NCBI GenBank assembly: GCA_004297445.1
Contig: SCUK01000021.1
Location: 1 to 52,613 of the forward strand
Direction: 5' to 3'
DNA length: 52,613 bases
DNA from: Anaerolineae bacterium
Lineage (GTDB): Bacteria; Chloroflexota; Anaerolineae; Anaerolineales; UBA11579
This document shows, one piece after another, positions 19,556 to 26,919 of this stretch. How positions within the stretch are numbered: position 1 is the first letter of the stretch; each line of letters begins with the position of its first letter. The notes beneath the pieces were generated by a model. That model was given only the letters and a program-made list of their open reading frames with translations. It was not told where the DNA came from and made no database searches. A program made the translations under genes and the position numbers.

Positions 19556-21526
19556 ATGAATCGGCTGGCCCGCATCCCCTTCCCCATCACGCTGTTGCTG
19601 GCATGCATCGCCGCCTATGGCCTGCTGGCCGGGACGCTGGGCTATTACTGGGACGGCTGGCCGCTGGCCTGGATCGCCGAGACCTACGGCCCGGACGGGC
19701 TGGCGCAATACTTCTCCACGAACCGGCCGGTGTGGGGCTGGCTGTACCGGCTGACGATGCCCATCCTCGGCAGCAACCCGCTGGTGTGGCAGGTTTTTGG
19801 CATCCTCACCCGCTGGCTCACCGGCCTTGCTTTCTGGGCATTGCTGAAACGCCTGTGGCCACAGCGCACCGATGTGGCCGCCTGGGCCACCCTGCTATTC
19901 ACCCTGTATCCCGGCTTCCGTCAATATCCCATCGCCAACATGTACGGGCACTTCTACATCGTGCTGGCACTGGCGCTGGCCTCGCTCTGGCTGCATCTGG
20001 GCGCGGCCAAAGACGCGGCAAAGCGCCTGCCGCTCACGTTGGCGGCGCTGGCGCTGGGGGCTTATTGCCTGTTCGCCACCGAGTATTTCTTCGGTCTGGA
20101 ATTGCTGCGTCCCGTTCTGCTGTTCCTCATTCTCCCGGTTGAACCCATCCGCACACGGGTCACGAACACCCTTCGATTGTGGTGGCCCTTCACCTTGCTG
20201 ATTCTGGTCTATGCCTATTGGCGCATCTTCGTGCTCGGCTTTCACACCTACGACCCCACCGCCATCGCCAGCGGCGCGCCGCCCGCCCAATCCTTGCTCA
20301 CCCTGCTTCTCAACGCCGTCCAGGGACTTTTCACCAGCGGGCTGGCTGCGTGGGTCGCGCCGGTACGCGACCTGCTGGCCGCTGACTGGGCCTCGCGCCT
20401 CACCTGGCTGGCGGCCGCGCTCGTTCTGATTACGGGCGCGGGGTGTTTTCTGGCTATGCGCAGCGAACCCGGCTACCGCCGTTTTGGTTGGAGCGTTGCC
20501 GGGCTGGGTCTGTTGGCGCTGGCGCTTTCCATCCTACCGGTACTGGTCACCGGCCTGCCCATCCGCTTCGACTTCCCCAACGACCGCCTCTCCCTGCCGA
20601 TGATGGCCGGGGCGGCCCTGCTGGCCGTCGGACTGGTCGAAGCGCTGTTACGCCCGCCCAACACGCGGCGCGCGGCTTATGCCGTGCTGGCCGGGCTGGC
20701 GGTGTCCTCGCAGTTCCTGGTAGGCGTGGCCTACCGGCAGGACTGGCGTTACCAGGCCTCTTTTTTCCAACAACTGCTGACGCGCGCCCCGGAAGTGACG
20801 CCCGGCACGGTATTCGTGATGCACGAATTGGACGGCCTGCACCTGACGGACAATTCGCTGGTGGGGCCGCTGAACTGGCTGTACGCGCCCGGCGAAGCCA
20901 ATGACCCCATTTCGTATTTCGCCGCTTATTTTCCGTTGCGCAACCAGCCAGGTAGTTTTCTGGCGCGGCTGGAGCCCGGCCGCCCCATCACCAACGACTT
21001 TCTGGTGGCGCGCTTTGAGAGCAGCACCGACCAAATGCTGGTGGTGCTGTTCCAACCGCCCGCCTGCCTGCGCGTCCTGCATCCCGTCTACGATGCCGAC
21101 TACCCCCAACTGCCGGAGGACCTGCGCGCCGCGCTGGCGCTCTCCGACCCGGACGGGCTAATTCAAGGGGAGCCGACTGTCGCCAGCTTATTCGGCGAGG
21201 AACTTTCGCCGACCACCTGGTGCAGCCATTTCCAGCAGGCCGACCTGGCGCGCCAGCAGGGCGACTGGGTTACGGTGGCGGCGCTGGGCGATGCAGCCTT
21301 TGAACTGGACGACAGCCCCAACCACGCCACCGAGCGCCTGCCCTTCATTGAGGGCTACGCCATGACCGGCCGCTGGAGCCGCGCCGAAGCCCTGACCCGC
21401 GAAACGCTGGACATCAACCCCCGAACCGCCGCCATGCTGTGCGGCGTGTGGCAGCGCGTTCAGGCTGGAGCCGCCGCGCCGGATTTCTTCACGATTGACG
21501 CGATGCTTGAATTGGTGTGTGAGTAG
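19556..21526 (+). CDS. Polytopic membrane protein, GT-C glycosyltransferase-like
   Basis: The 656-residue protein has about 11 membrane helices in residues 8-405 and a soluble C-terminal domain of about 240 residues. The first extracytoplasmic loop carries YYWDGWPLAWI. An acidic residue in this loop is typical of GT-C enzymes, which transfer sugars from polyprenyl-phosphate donors on the outer face of the membrane. No exact family is recognised. The context supports the idea: the next gene, 54 bases downstream, is a DPM1/GtrB-type polyprenyl-phosphate glycosyltransferase. Translation probably begins on a leaderless mRNA. Confidence 0.6.
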   Translation: MNRLARIPFPITLLLACIAAYGLLAGTLGYYWDGWPLAWIAETYGPDGLAQYFSTNRPVWGWLYRLTMPILGSNPLVWQVFGILTRWLTGLAFWALLKRLWPQRTDVAAWATLLFTLYPGFRQYPIANMYGHFYIVLALALASLWLHLGAAKDAAKRLPLTLAALALGAYCLFATEYFFGLELLRPVLLFLILPVEPIRTRVTNTLRLWWPFTLLILVYAYWRIFVLGFHTYDPTAIASGAPPAQSLLTLLLNAVQGLFTSGLAAWVAPVRDLLAADWASRLTWLAAALVLITGAGCFLAMRSEPGYRRFGWSVAGLGLLALALSILPVLVTGLPIRFDFPNDRLSLPMMAGAALLAVGLVEALLRPPNTRRAAYAVLAGLAVSSQFLVGVAYRQDWRYQASFFQQLLTRAPEVTPGTVFVMHELDGLHLTDNSLVGPLNWLYAPGEANDPISYFAAYFPLRNQPGSFLARLEPGRPITNDFLVARFESSTDQMLVVLFQPPACLRVLHPVYDADYPQLPEDLRAALALSDPDGLIQGEPTVASLFGEELSPTTWCSHFQQADLARQQGDWVTVAALGDAAFELDDSPNHATERLPFIEGYAMTGRWSRAEALTRETLDINPRTAAMLCGVWQRVQAGAAAPDFFTIDAMLELVCE

Positions 21527-21580
21527 GGCAGGAAGCGGCCGCCCCTTGCCCCCGCCCCCGCCTTGCGTTATCCTCTCCCC

Positions 21581-22537
21581 ATGACCCATATTCAGACCGT
21601 CTGCATCATCGTCCCGGTATTCAACGAAGCGGGCGTGGTGAGTACATTCCACAAGTCGCTCGTCGATGCGATTGACGCGCTGCCCCAGCAGTTCACGATT
21701 TTGTATATCAATGATGGTTCGCGCGACGCCACGGCCGCCGAACTGGCCGCGCTGGCCGCCGCCGACCCCCGCGTGGGGGTGGCCACCCTCAGCCGCAATT
21801 TCGGCCACCAAGCAGCACTGAGCGCCGGGCTGGACCTGGCTGACTCCGATGCCGTCATCAGCATGGATGGCGACGGGCAGAACCCGCCCGCCGAAATCCC
21901 CGGCATGCTGGCGCTGGCCGAGCAGGGCTACGACCTAGTGCAGATGCAACGCGGCGAACACGCCCGCCAGGGCTGGTTCAAGGACCTCAGTTCCGCGTTC
22001 TTCTACTGGTTCATCAACAGGGTCAGTGGCACACCGATTGCGGCCGGCGTGGCCGACTTCCGTCTGCTTACCCGCCCGGCGGTGGAGGCGCTGAAGAAAC
22101 TGCCGGAGTACCACCGCTTCCTGCGCGGCATGACGGCCTGGATTGGCTTCCCGGCCATCATCCAGCCCTACACCATGCCGGAGCGATTGGGCGGACGCAG
22201 CAAGTACTCGCTAAGAATGATGCTGCGGCTGGCAGCAGACGCGCTTTTCTCGTTCACTCTGCGGCCGCTGTACCTGATGATGGCCGCCGGCGTGGCGTTT
22301 ATGCTATTCGCTCTGGTAGAGTTAGTGTATGTGCTGTCGTTCTGGTTGCGCGGCCTGGGGCACACGCTGGCGCCGGGCTGGTCATCGCTGATGTTCGTAA
22401 TTCTGTTCGTGGGCGGGGCCACCATGATCAGCCTGGGCGTGGTGGGGATTTACATCGGCTACATCTTTCAGGAAATCAAGGGCCGGCCGGTGTATTTGCT
22501 ACAATCCTTCCACCGGCCGGCTTCGTCGTCGGACTAA
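21581..22537 (+). CDS. Polyprenyl-phosphate glycosyltransferase (GT2, GtrB/ArnC-like)
   Basis: The enzyme is expected to move a sugar from a nucleotide donor to polyprenyl phosphate on the cytoplasmic face. The 318-residue protein has a GT2 domain at residues 1-225 with VPVFNEAGVV, the metal-binding SMDGDGQNPP and GRSKYSLRMMLRLAADA. Two C-terminal membrane helices follow (about 230-255 and 270-300), as in GtrB. I start at the ATG at 21581; a TTG at 21563 would add six residues. With the GT-C-like protein just upstream it makes a charge-then-transfer pair for envelope glycosylation. Confidence 0.88.
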   Translation: MTHIQTVCIIVPVFNEAGVVSTFHKSLVDAIDALPQQFTILYINDGSRDATAAELAALAAADPRVGVATLSRNFGHQAALSAGLDLADSDAVISMDGDGQNPPAEIPGMLALAEQGYDLVQMQRGEHARQGWFKDLSSAFFYWFINRVSGTPIAAGVADFRLLTRPAVEALKKLPEYHRFLRGMTAWIGFPAIIQPYTMPERLGGRSKYSLRMMLRLAADALFSFTLRPLYLMMAAGVAFMLFALVELVYVLSFWLRGLGHTLAPGWSSLMFVILFVGGATMISLGVVGIYIGYIFQEIKGRPVYLLQSFHRPASSSD

Positions 22538-22561
22538 ACGCTCAACCAGTACTTCGGCTGT

Positions 22562-22765
22562 TCAGCCACCCGGCGCATCGTTCTCCGGCGGGTGGCAGAT
22601 GATGCACTCGTCTTCGGTGCCCAGCAGGGCATCTTCATAGTCTTTGAAGTACTGGCGCTTGTGCTTGGCGCAGACCTTGAATGTCGTGTCGGTGGGGAAC
22701 CAGGGCTGCGGGTCTCGCTTGCGCAGGCCTTCCAGTTTCGGGGTTGGGGCTTTGCGGGTTGGCAT
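22562..22765 (-). CDS. Small Cys/His-rich protein (67 aa)
   Basis: The 67-residue basic protein has the pattern FKVCAKHKRQYF, then DECIICHPPEND: Cys-x2-His, 26 residues, Cys-x2-Cys-His. This looks like a zinc-binding knuckle. GGAGG stands seven bases before the ATG, one of the clearer ribosome binding sites in the window, which argues strongly that the ORF is real. I recognise no family. It lies downstream of trxA on the same strand but beyond trxA's terminator, so it may have its own promoter. The final residues are acidic and Pro-rich. Confidence 0.65.
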   Translation of the reverse strand: MPTRKAPTPKLEGLRKRDPQPWFPTDTTFKVCAKHKRQYFKDYEDALLGTEDECIICHPPENDAPGG

Positions 22766-22853
22766 AGGCTACCTCCACGGGCCAATTTGTTCACCATAAG
22801 CATAGCACACCGCCATAAGAAATCCGTCTACGAATGTCCTACGCAACCATAAG

Positions 22854-22880
22854 AAAAAAGCCCCGCAGATGCGGGGCTTT
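22854..22880 (-). terminator. Terminator of trxA
   Basis: Read on the minus strand, AAAGCCCCGC pairs with GCGGGGCTTT around ATCT and continues into six U residues. This is 18 bases after the trxA stop. Confidence 0.85.
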
Positions 22881-22898
22881 GGTTGTGACATTGAAAGT

Positions 22899-23231
22899 TT
22901 AGGCCAGTTCGAGGTGCGGGCTGAGCTTTGCGACGATATGGTCCTTGGGCTTGAAGCCCACCAGGCGTTCCTGCACCTGGCCACCCTTGAACAGCAGCAG
23001 GGTGGGTACGCCCATTACCTGGTAGTTCATCGCCACCATCGGGTTGTGGTCCACGTCAATCTTCACGAACTTGACGCTGCCCTCCCAGTCTCCGGCCAGT
23101 TCATCAACGACCGGGTCCAGCATTTTGCAGGGCTGGCACCACACGGCGCTGAAGTCCACCAGAACGGGTCCGCTGGCGTCCAGCACTTCGCTCTGGAATT
23201 GTTCTTCATGGATTTCGAGGATGTCACTCAT
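22899..23231 (-). CDS. trxA: Thioredoxin, CQPC active site
   Basis: The 110-residue thioredoxin fold protein has VLVDFSAVWCQPCKMLDPV at the redox site and the cis-proline motif VMGVPTLLLFKGG. The redox centre is WCQPC instead of the classical WCGPC, and the bases between the cysteines tune redox potential and partner choice. It reduces disulfides with electrons from thioredoxin reductase, which is not in the window. I chose the ATG at 23231 because AGGAG lies five bases upstream; longer frames add unrelated residues. It is monocistronic with its own terminator. Confidence 0.92.
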   Translation of the reverse strand: MSDILEIHEEQFQSEVLDASGPVLVDFSAVWCQPCKMLDPVVDELAGDWEGSVKFVKIDVDHNPMVAMNYQVMGVPTLLLFKGGQVQERLVGFKPKDHIVAKLSPHLELA

Positions 23232-23314
23232 GGCTACTCCTAAAGTCAGACCAAGTTGAGTCAATCGTACCATCCCACGCGGGGGTGTCAAGCAATGGCG
23301 CGTTAAAGTTTTGT

Positions 23315-23343
23315 TTGACTTGCCCCATCCGGCGTGATAAAAT
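23315..23343 (+). promoter_or_regulatory. Promoter of tRNA-Lys
   Basis: TTGACT at 23315-23320, a 17-base spacer and TAAAAT at 23338-23343, about 25 bases before the mature tRNA. Confidence 0.65.
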
Positions 23344-23368
23344 CCTCAAGCCTTATTGCCAGACATGC

Positions 23369-23440
23369 GGGCGCGTAGCTCAATGGCAGAGCAGTAGCCT
23401 TTTAAGCTATTGGTTACAGGTTCGAGTCCTGTCGCGCTCA
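23369..23440 (+). tRNA. tRNA-Lys (anticodon TTT)
   Basis: All arms form. The acceptor is GGGCGCG/CGCGCTC with one G-U pair, the D arm is GCTC/GAGC, and the anticodon stem is GTAGC/GCTAT around the loop CTTTTAA. The T arm is ACAGG/CCTGT with TTCGAGT. The 3' CCA is not encoded and must be added. It sits alone with its own promoter and terminator. Confidence 0.95.
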
Positions 23441-23446
23441 CACTTT

Positions 23447-23478
23447 ACAAGCCCTGAACAGGGCTTGTTTGTTTATTT
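23447..23478 (+). terminator. Terminator of tRNA-Lys
   Basis: ACAAGCCCTG pairs with CAGGGCTTGT and is followed by TTTGTTTATTT. It ends next to the convergent LLM gene. Confidence 0.8.
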
Positions 23479-24345
23479 GCTGATTTCCGCAAACCCCGCA
23501 AACGTCTTCATCGCAGCAATGTGCTCGTCCACGTGCTTGAACCCGGCGTTCAGCGGGTTGAAGGACAGGTGCGTCGCGCCCAGCGCGCGCCAGCCTTCCA
23601 GCGCCACGGCCCAGGCGGATTCGTCCCCCGTTCCATAGTTCAAACGCGGTTCCAGACCAATGGCGGCCGGGTCGCGCCCGGCGGCTTCGGCGTGGGCGCG
23701 TATCTTCGCCCATGATTCGGCAGCATCCGCCGCCTGCCGGAAACCGGGCAGCCAGCCATCGCCCAGTTCCCCTACTCGCCGCAACACGTTCTCATGGTGG
23801 CCGCCAAACCAGACCGGAATCGGCCGCTGTACGGGCATCGGTTTCAGTCCGGCATCGCTGATTTTGTGATACTTACCCTCGAACGTCACCAGTTCCTGCG
23901 TGAACAACTGCTTGAGCAATACGACCTGTTCCTCCATGCGTTTGCCGCGGTTGGTGAAGCGTTCGCCCAGCGCTTCAAACTCCACCGCGTTCCAGCCATT
24001 GCCCACACCGAGGCGGAATCTGCCTTCCGCCAGCCGGTCCAACGTAGCGGCCTGCTTGGCAACCAGCGCCGTCTGGCGCTGCGGGAGTACCAGCACGCTA
24101 GTGATGAACCCCAGCCGCGGCCGCAGGGCGGCCATGTAGGCAAACAGGGCGAACACTTCCCAGAAGCCGTCCTTGTGGCTGTATGGGCCGGTCCAGCCGC
24201 CGGGCCGGGCGGGATTGGCGCCCAGCACATGGTCATACGCAAGTATGTGGCGGTAGCCGAGGTCATCAGCTGCTTCGGAGAAGGCGCGCACCGCGCCCAG
24301 GTCGTCGCCAATTTCGTTTTGCGGGAATACGACGCCAAAGTTCAT
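23473..24345 (-). CDS. LLM class F420-dependent oxidoreductase
   Basis: The 290-residue TIM-barrel protein belongs to the luciferase-like monooxygenase superfamily. Signatures are NFGVVFPQNE at the start, HILAYDHVLG, RFRLGVGNGWNAVEFEALG (the phosphate-binding loop of the flavin) and PIPVWFGGHHENVLRRVGELGDGW. This subgroup generally uses coenzyme F420, but the substrate cannot be told. If F420 is used, the host must make it, and no F420 genes are in the window. AGGAGG lies five bases before the ATG. The gene is divergent from prmA. Confidence 0.85.
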   Translation of the reverse strand: MNFGVVFPQNEIGDDLGAVRAFSEAADDLGYRHILAYDHVLGANPARPGGWTGPYSHKDGFWEVFALFAYMAALRPRLGFITSVLVLPQRQTALVAKQAATLDRLAEGRFRLGVGNGWNAVEFEALGERFTNRGKRMEEQVVLLKQLFTQELVTFEGKYHKISDAGLKPMPVQRPIPVWFGGHHENVLRRVGELGDGWLPGFRQAADAAESWAKIRAHAEAAGRDPAAIGLEPRLNYGTGDESAWAVALEGWRALGATHLSFNPLNAGFKHVDEHIAAMKTFAGFAEISK

Positions 24346-24406
24346 TTGAACCTCCTGCTAATTACCGTGATTGTAACAAGGCCGGAGCCTTGCAGAATTC
24401 TCGCCG

Positions 24407-24412
24407 TATAAT
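24407..24412 (+). promoter_or_regulatory. -10 box for leaderless prmA
   Basis: TATAAT is followed by six bases and the prmA ATG, so the mRNA should start at the ATG. No -35 match stands at the normal distance. Confidence 0.5.
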
Positions 24413-24418
24413 CACCCC

Positions 24419-25333
24419 ATGCCCTCCTGGTTGGAAGTCTCCCTGATTGTGAATGGCGAAATGGCCGAGGCGGTAGCCGACGTGCTGGCGCGCCATGCGC
24501 CGGGCGGCGTGGTCATCGAGAGTACCGCCATCACGCATGAATGGGCCTACGACCCCGGCGCGCCCAGCGGCCCGCTGCGGGTGTGCGCCTACCTGGAAGT
24601 GAACGACGCCATCGAAGATACTCGCGCCCGGCTGGAACAGGGCCTCGGCTACCTGAACATGATTGCGCCGCTGCCTGCACCGCAGTACCGCCGCATCGAA
24701 GACCAGAACTGGATGGAAGCCTGGAAGGAACGCTACCGGCCGATCGCCGTGGGTAAGCGATTGCTGATTTTGCCTGCCTGGGCCGACGTGACCGACCCGG
24801 CGCGCCTGCCCATTCGCATCGACCCCGGCATGGCCTTCGGCACCGGCACCCACCCCACCACGCAACTATCGCTCATTCATCTGGAACGCTATGCGCAGCC
24901 CGGCCAGCCCCTGCTGGACATCGGCTGCGGCTCCGGCATCCTGAGCATCGGCGCGCACCGGCTGGGGGCCGCGCCCATCCTCGGCGTGGATATTTCAGAT
25001 GCCTCCATCGAAAACGCGCGCCTGAACACAATGCTGAACGGCATCACCGGCGGCATTGAGTACGAGATTGGCTCAGTGGCCGAGGTAAAGGCCGGGCGGT
25101 TCAGCCTGACAGCGGCGCCGGTAGTGGTGGCCAACATCCTGGCGCATGTGCTGCTCTTCCTGCTCGAAACCGGTCTGGGCAGCCTGGTCTCGCCGGGTGG
25201 CGTATTGCTGCTTTCCGGTATCCTGCAGGAGCGCGAGGCTGAAATGCACGAGATGCTGACGCGCCACGACCTGACGCTGGAAGACCGCCAGCAGATGGAG
25301 GATTGGGTGGCGCTGGCCGCGCGACGGAGTTAG
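24419..25333 (+). CDS. prmA: Ribosomal protein L11 methyltransferase
   Basis: PrmA uses SAM to methylate ribosomal protein L11. The 304-residue protein has an N-terminal substrate-recognition domain (residues 1-100), the linker motif DQNWMEAWKERYRP, then the Rossmann methyltransferase domain with AFGTGTHPTTQ, LLDIGCGSGILSIGAHRLGA and the VVANIL motif that contacts the target amine. The length is normal. It has no operon partners on its strand; the mRNA appears leaderless. Confidence 0.92.
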   Translation: MPSWLEVSLIVNGEMAEAVADVLARHAPGGVVIESTAITHEWAYDPGAPSGPLRVCAYLEVNDAIEDTRARLEQGLGYLNMIAPLPAPQYRRIEDQNWMEAWKERYRPIAVGKRLLILPAWADVTDPARLPIRIDPGMAFGTGTHPTTQLSLIHLERYAQPGQPLLDIGCGSGILSIGAHRLGAAPILGVDISDASIENARLNTMLNGITGGIEYEIGSVAEVKAGRFSLTAAPVVVANILAHVLLFLLETGLGSLVSPGGVLLLSGILQEREAEMHEMLTRHDLTLEDRQQMEDWVALAARRS

Positions 25334-25378
25334 CAAACCAATCCTGCTCTGTTGGAGTCCTCCATAAGCACAAATTTT

Positions 25379-25406
25379 GTCATTCCGAGCGCAGCGAGGA
25401 ATCCCG
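25379..25406 (+). repeat. Dispersed repeat, left copy of an inverted pair
   Basis: The 28-base element reads GTCATTCCGAGCGCAGCGAG and ends GAATCCCG. An inverted copy at 26855-26882 matches at 24 of 28 positions. GTCATTCxGAGCGxAGCGAxGAATC is a widespread dispersed bacterial element. The pair brackets the phosphotransferase gene. Confidence 0.6.
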
Positions 25407-25611
25407 TCCCACATTCTTATTGCAGATCGGCTCGTTGGAAAACAAAACAGAAGCGCTACCCTCGCTAATTGACAGACCTGCAACAGAACAAGCCAGACTC
25501 ATTTTCACTTGGATTCATAAGAGATTTATCCGTCCGTCTATCGATTGGCGTTACCCGCGGGTGGGCGGGACGAGGGAACGCGGCTTTGCCGGAACCAACT
25601 TGAAGCCACGC

Positions 25612-25670
25612 AAACTGCCTAAAAACGCGCCGACTCCCACCAGTCGGGTGCACGCTGTGTTAGGCAGTTT
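25612..25670 (-). other. attC-like palindrome at the 3' end of the phosphotransferase gene
   Basis: AAACTGCCTAA (25612-25622) and TTAGGCAGTTT (25660-25670) are perfect inverted arms, with an inner stem CCGACT/AGTCGG (25630-25647) and unpaired bases between. Read on the gene strand, the order is GCCTAAC (matches the RYYYAAC inverse core), an imperfect inner palindrome, then TTTAGGC (GTTRRRY with the first base changed). This resembles an integron attC site, although 49 bases between the cores is short. No T-run follows, so a terminator is a weaker reading. No gene is seen between 25334 and 25711. Confidence 0.4.
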
Positions 25671-25711
25671 CTTTTGTGTGCCACACTCATGGACTGATAA
25701 AACACTTTGAC

Positions 25712-26758
25712 CTACATATCTGCACACTTCCAATCTTGATATGCGTCAATAAGACAATTCATCTTTGGTTTCCAGTATTCACGCGACGAACCTGACGTTG
25801 CATTCCATACGGCATCGAACAACATATAACTCAGCGACAGTCGGTAATCATCTTGTAGCATACCCCAATCATATTGCAAGCCACGGAGGTTCAATTCACT
25901 TTGATAGCGGCGAAGAAGCGACACTTCATGGGATGTTCGTTGTTCGCGCGTCCAAAATGTAGCAAACATATATACAAGATCGTAGGCGGGGAAATTGACA
26001 CATGTATCCTGAAAATCTATCAGATAGGATCTTTCTGACCTCACTTTAGGCACAAGGAATTGAGGAAGATAACAATCGCCATGACTCATGGTCAGCGATA
26101 GTTTCGAACTTAACCGTGGCCTGATATAGTTTTTGAATAGTTTCGGTAACATCTCCAGTGCGAATTCTCCCAACGTGAGCCATTCCTGTGGCACTTCGTC
26201 TTTGTACATATCAACGAACTTTGCCCATTCGGCTTTGCGTCGTTCGACATGCTCTGTGTGAAATTCTTCATCGCGATACCACCAACGCATTTCTGTAGTG
26301 CCAGGGATAGTCCCAAATTGAGGGTGCTCCCAAAACGCGGCGTGGAATTGCGCAATGCAATCCACAATCGATTCCATGTGTTCGTTGGTTGGCACGCCGC
26401 GTAACATTTGTAGCTGCTCGCGTGTCACTGGCGCTCTATGAGTCTCGGAAATATCTTCCAAAATCAAGTAGGAAAGCCCACTTTGCAAGTCATAGCTCAT
26501 GCCAAGGTGTCGCGGAATCATGGGTAAATTCATGCTCTCTGCAAAACGATAAAACTGAATCTCGTTTTGCCCGTCATGCTCCTTGTTGAGTTTAACAAGA
26601 AGTTGATGTGGAAGGTTCACATCGTTTGAATATGTTATATCAAGATGTGTGACCAATGAATTAAAAGCTGGATTTTCGCGTGCCGTGACATGCGCGATCT
26701 GTGCCTGTAAGACAGCCCCCAGCCAATCTTCGGTAATCTCTGCTGCGGATGAAATCAT
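25712..26758 (-). CDS. Phosphotransferase family protein (APH/EcKinase-like), AT-rich
   Basis: The 348-residue protein has the aminoglycoside-phosphotransferase/choline-kinase-like fold signature: an N-lobe with HQLLVKLNKEHDGQNEIQFY (lysine and glutamate of the ATP site), the hinge YLILEDIS, the catalytic loop LTMSHGDCYLPQFLV and the metal-binding YLIDFQDT. The usual HGDxxxxN has Gln in place of Asn. The small-molecule substrate is unknown, so antibiotic resistance should not be assumed. The gene is clearly AT-richer than its neighbours and is bounded by integron-like core sites and inverted repeats, which suggests lateral gain. I chose the ATG at 26758; an ATG at 26833 would run through the putative core site. 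No Shine-Dalgarno sequence is evident. Confidence 0.75.
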   Translation of the reverse strand: MISSAAEITEDWLGAVLQAQIAHVTARENPAFNSLVTHLDITYSNDVNLPHQLLVKLNKEHDGQNEIQFYRFAESMNLPMIPRHLGMSYDLQSGLSYLILEDISETHRAPVTREQLQMLRGVPTNEHMESIVDCIAQFHAAFWEHPQFGTIPGTTEMRWWYRDEEFHTEHVERRKAEWAKFVDMYKDEVPQEWLTLGEFALEMLPKLFKNYIRPRLSSKLSLTMSHGDCYLPQFLVPKVRSERSYLIDFQDTCVNFPAYDLVYMFATFWTREQRTSHEVSLLRRYQSELNLRGLQYDWGMLQDDYRLSLSYMLFDAVWNATSGSSREYWKPKMNCLIDAYQDWKCADM

Positions 26759-26824
26759 AGGCGTAATTGTCCAAAAGTTATCAATTTGTGTCTGGCTCGC
26801 AACTAAATGGTTATGCAAGCAACT

Positions 26825-26831
26825 GCCCAAC
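26825..26831 (-). other. Integron-like core site upstream of the phosphotransferase gene
   Basis: On the gene strand this reads GTTGGGC, which fits GTTRRRY. It is followed by AGTTGC, similar to the AGTTTGC that follows the 3' core at 25617. A gene cassette would run from here to 25617. Confidence 0.3.
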
Positions 26832-26854
26832 ATTGCAAGTCCGGGTTCCTTTCG

Positions 26855-26882
26855 CGAGATTCTTCGCTTCGCTCAGAATGAC
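26855..26882 (-). repeat. Dispersed repeat, right copy of an inverted pair
   Basis: On the minus strand this reads GTCATTCTGAGCGAAGCGAA and ends GAATCTCG, an inverted partner of the element at 25379-25406 with four differences. Confidence 0.6.
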
Positions 26883-26919
26883 GGGTTGGAAGGATTGACT
26901 TCAGGACTACACCACTTAC

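Noticed and set aside
23285..23638. Open frame across tRNA-Lys
   Set aside because: It runs through the tRNA and terminator; the phrase it encodes there is a usual artefact of translated tRNA genes.
25612..25670. Rho-independent terminator
   Set aside because: The arms are 37 bases apart with an interrupted inner stem, and no T-run follows on either strand.
25712..26758. Antibiotic resistance gene call for the phosphotransferase
   Set aside because: The fold is shared by many small-molecule kinases, and nothing in the sequence points to an antibiotic substrate.
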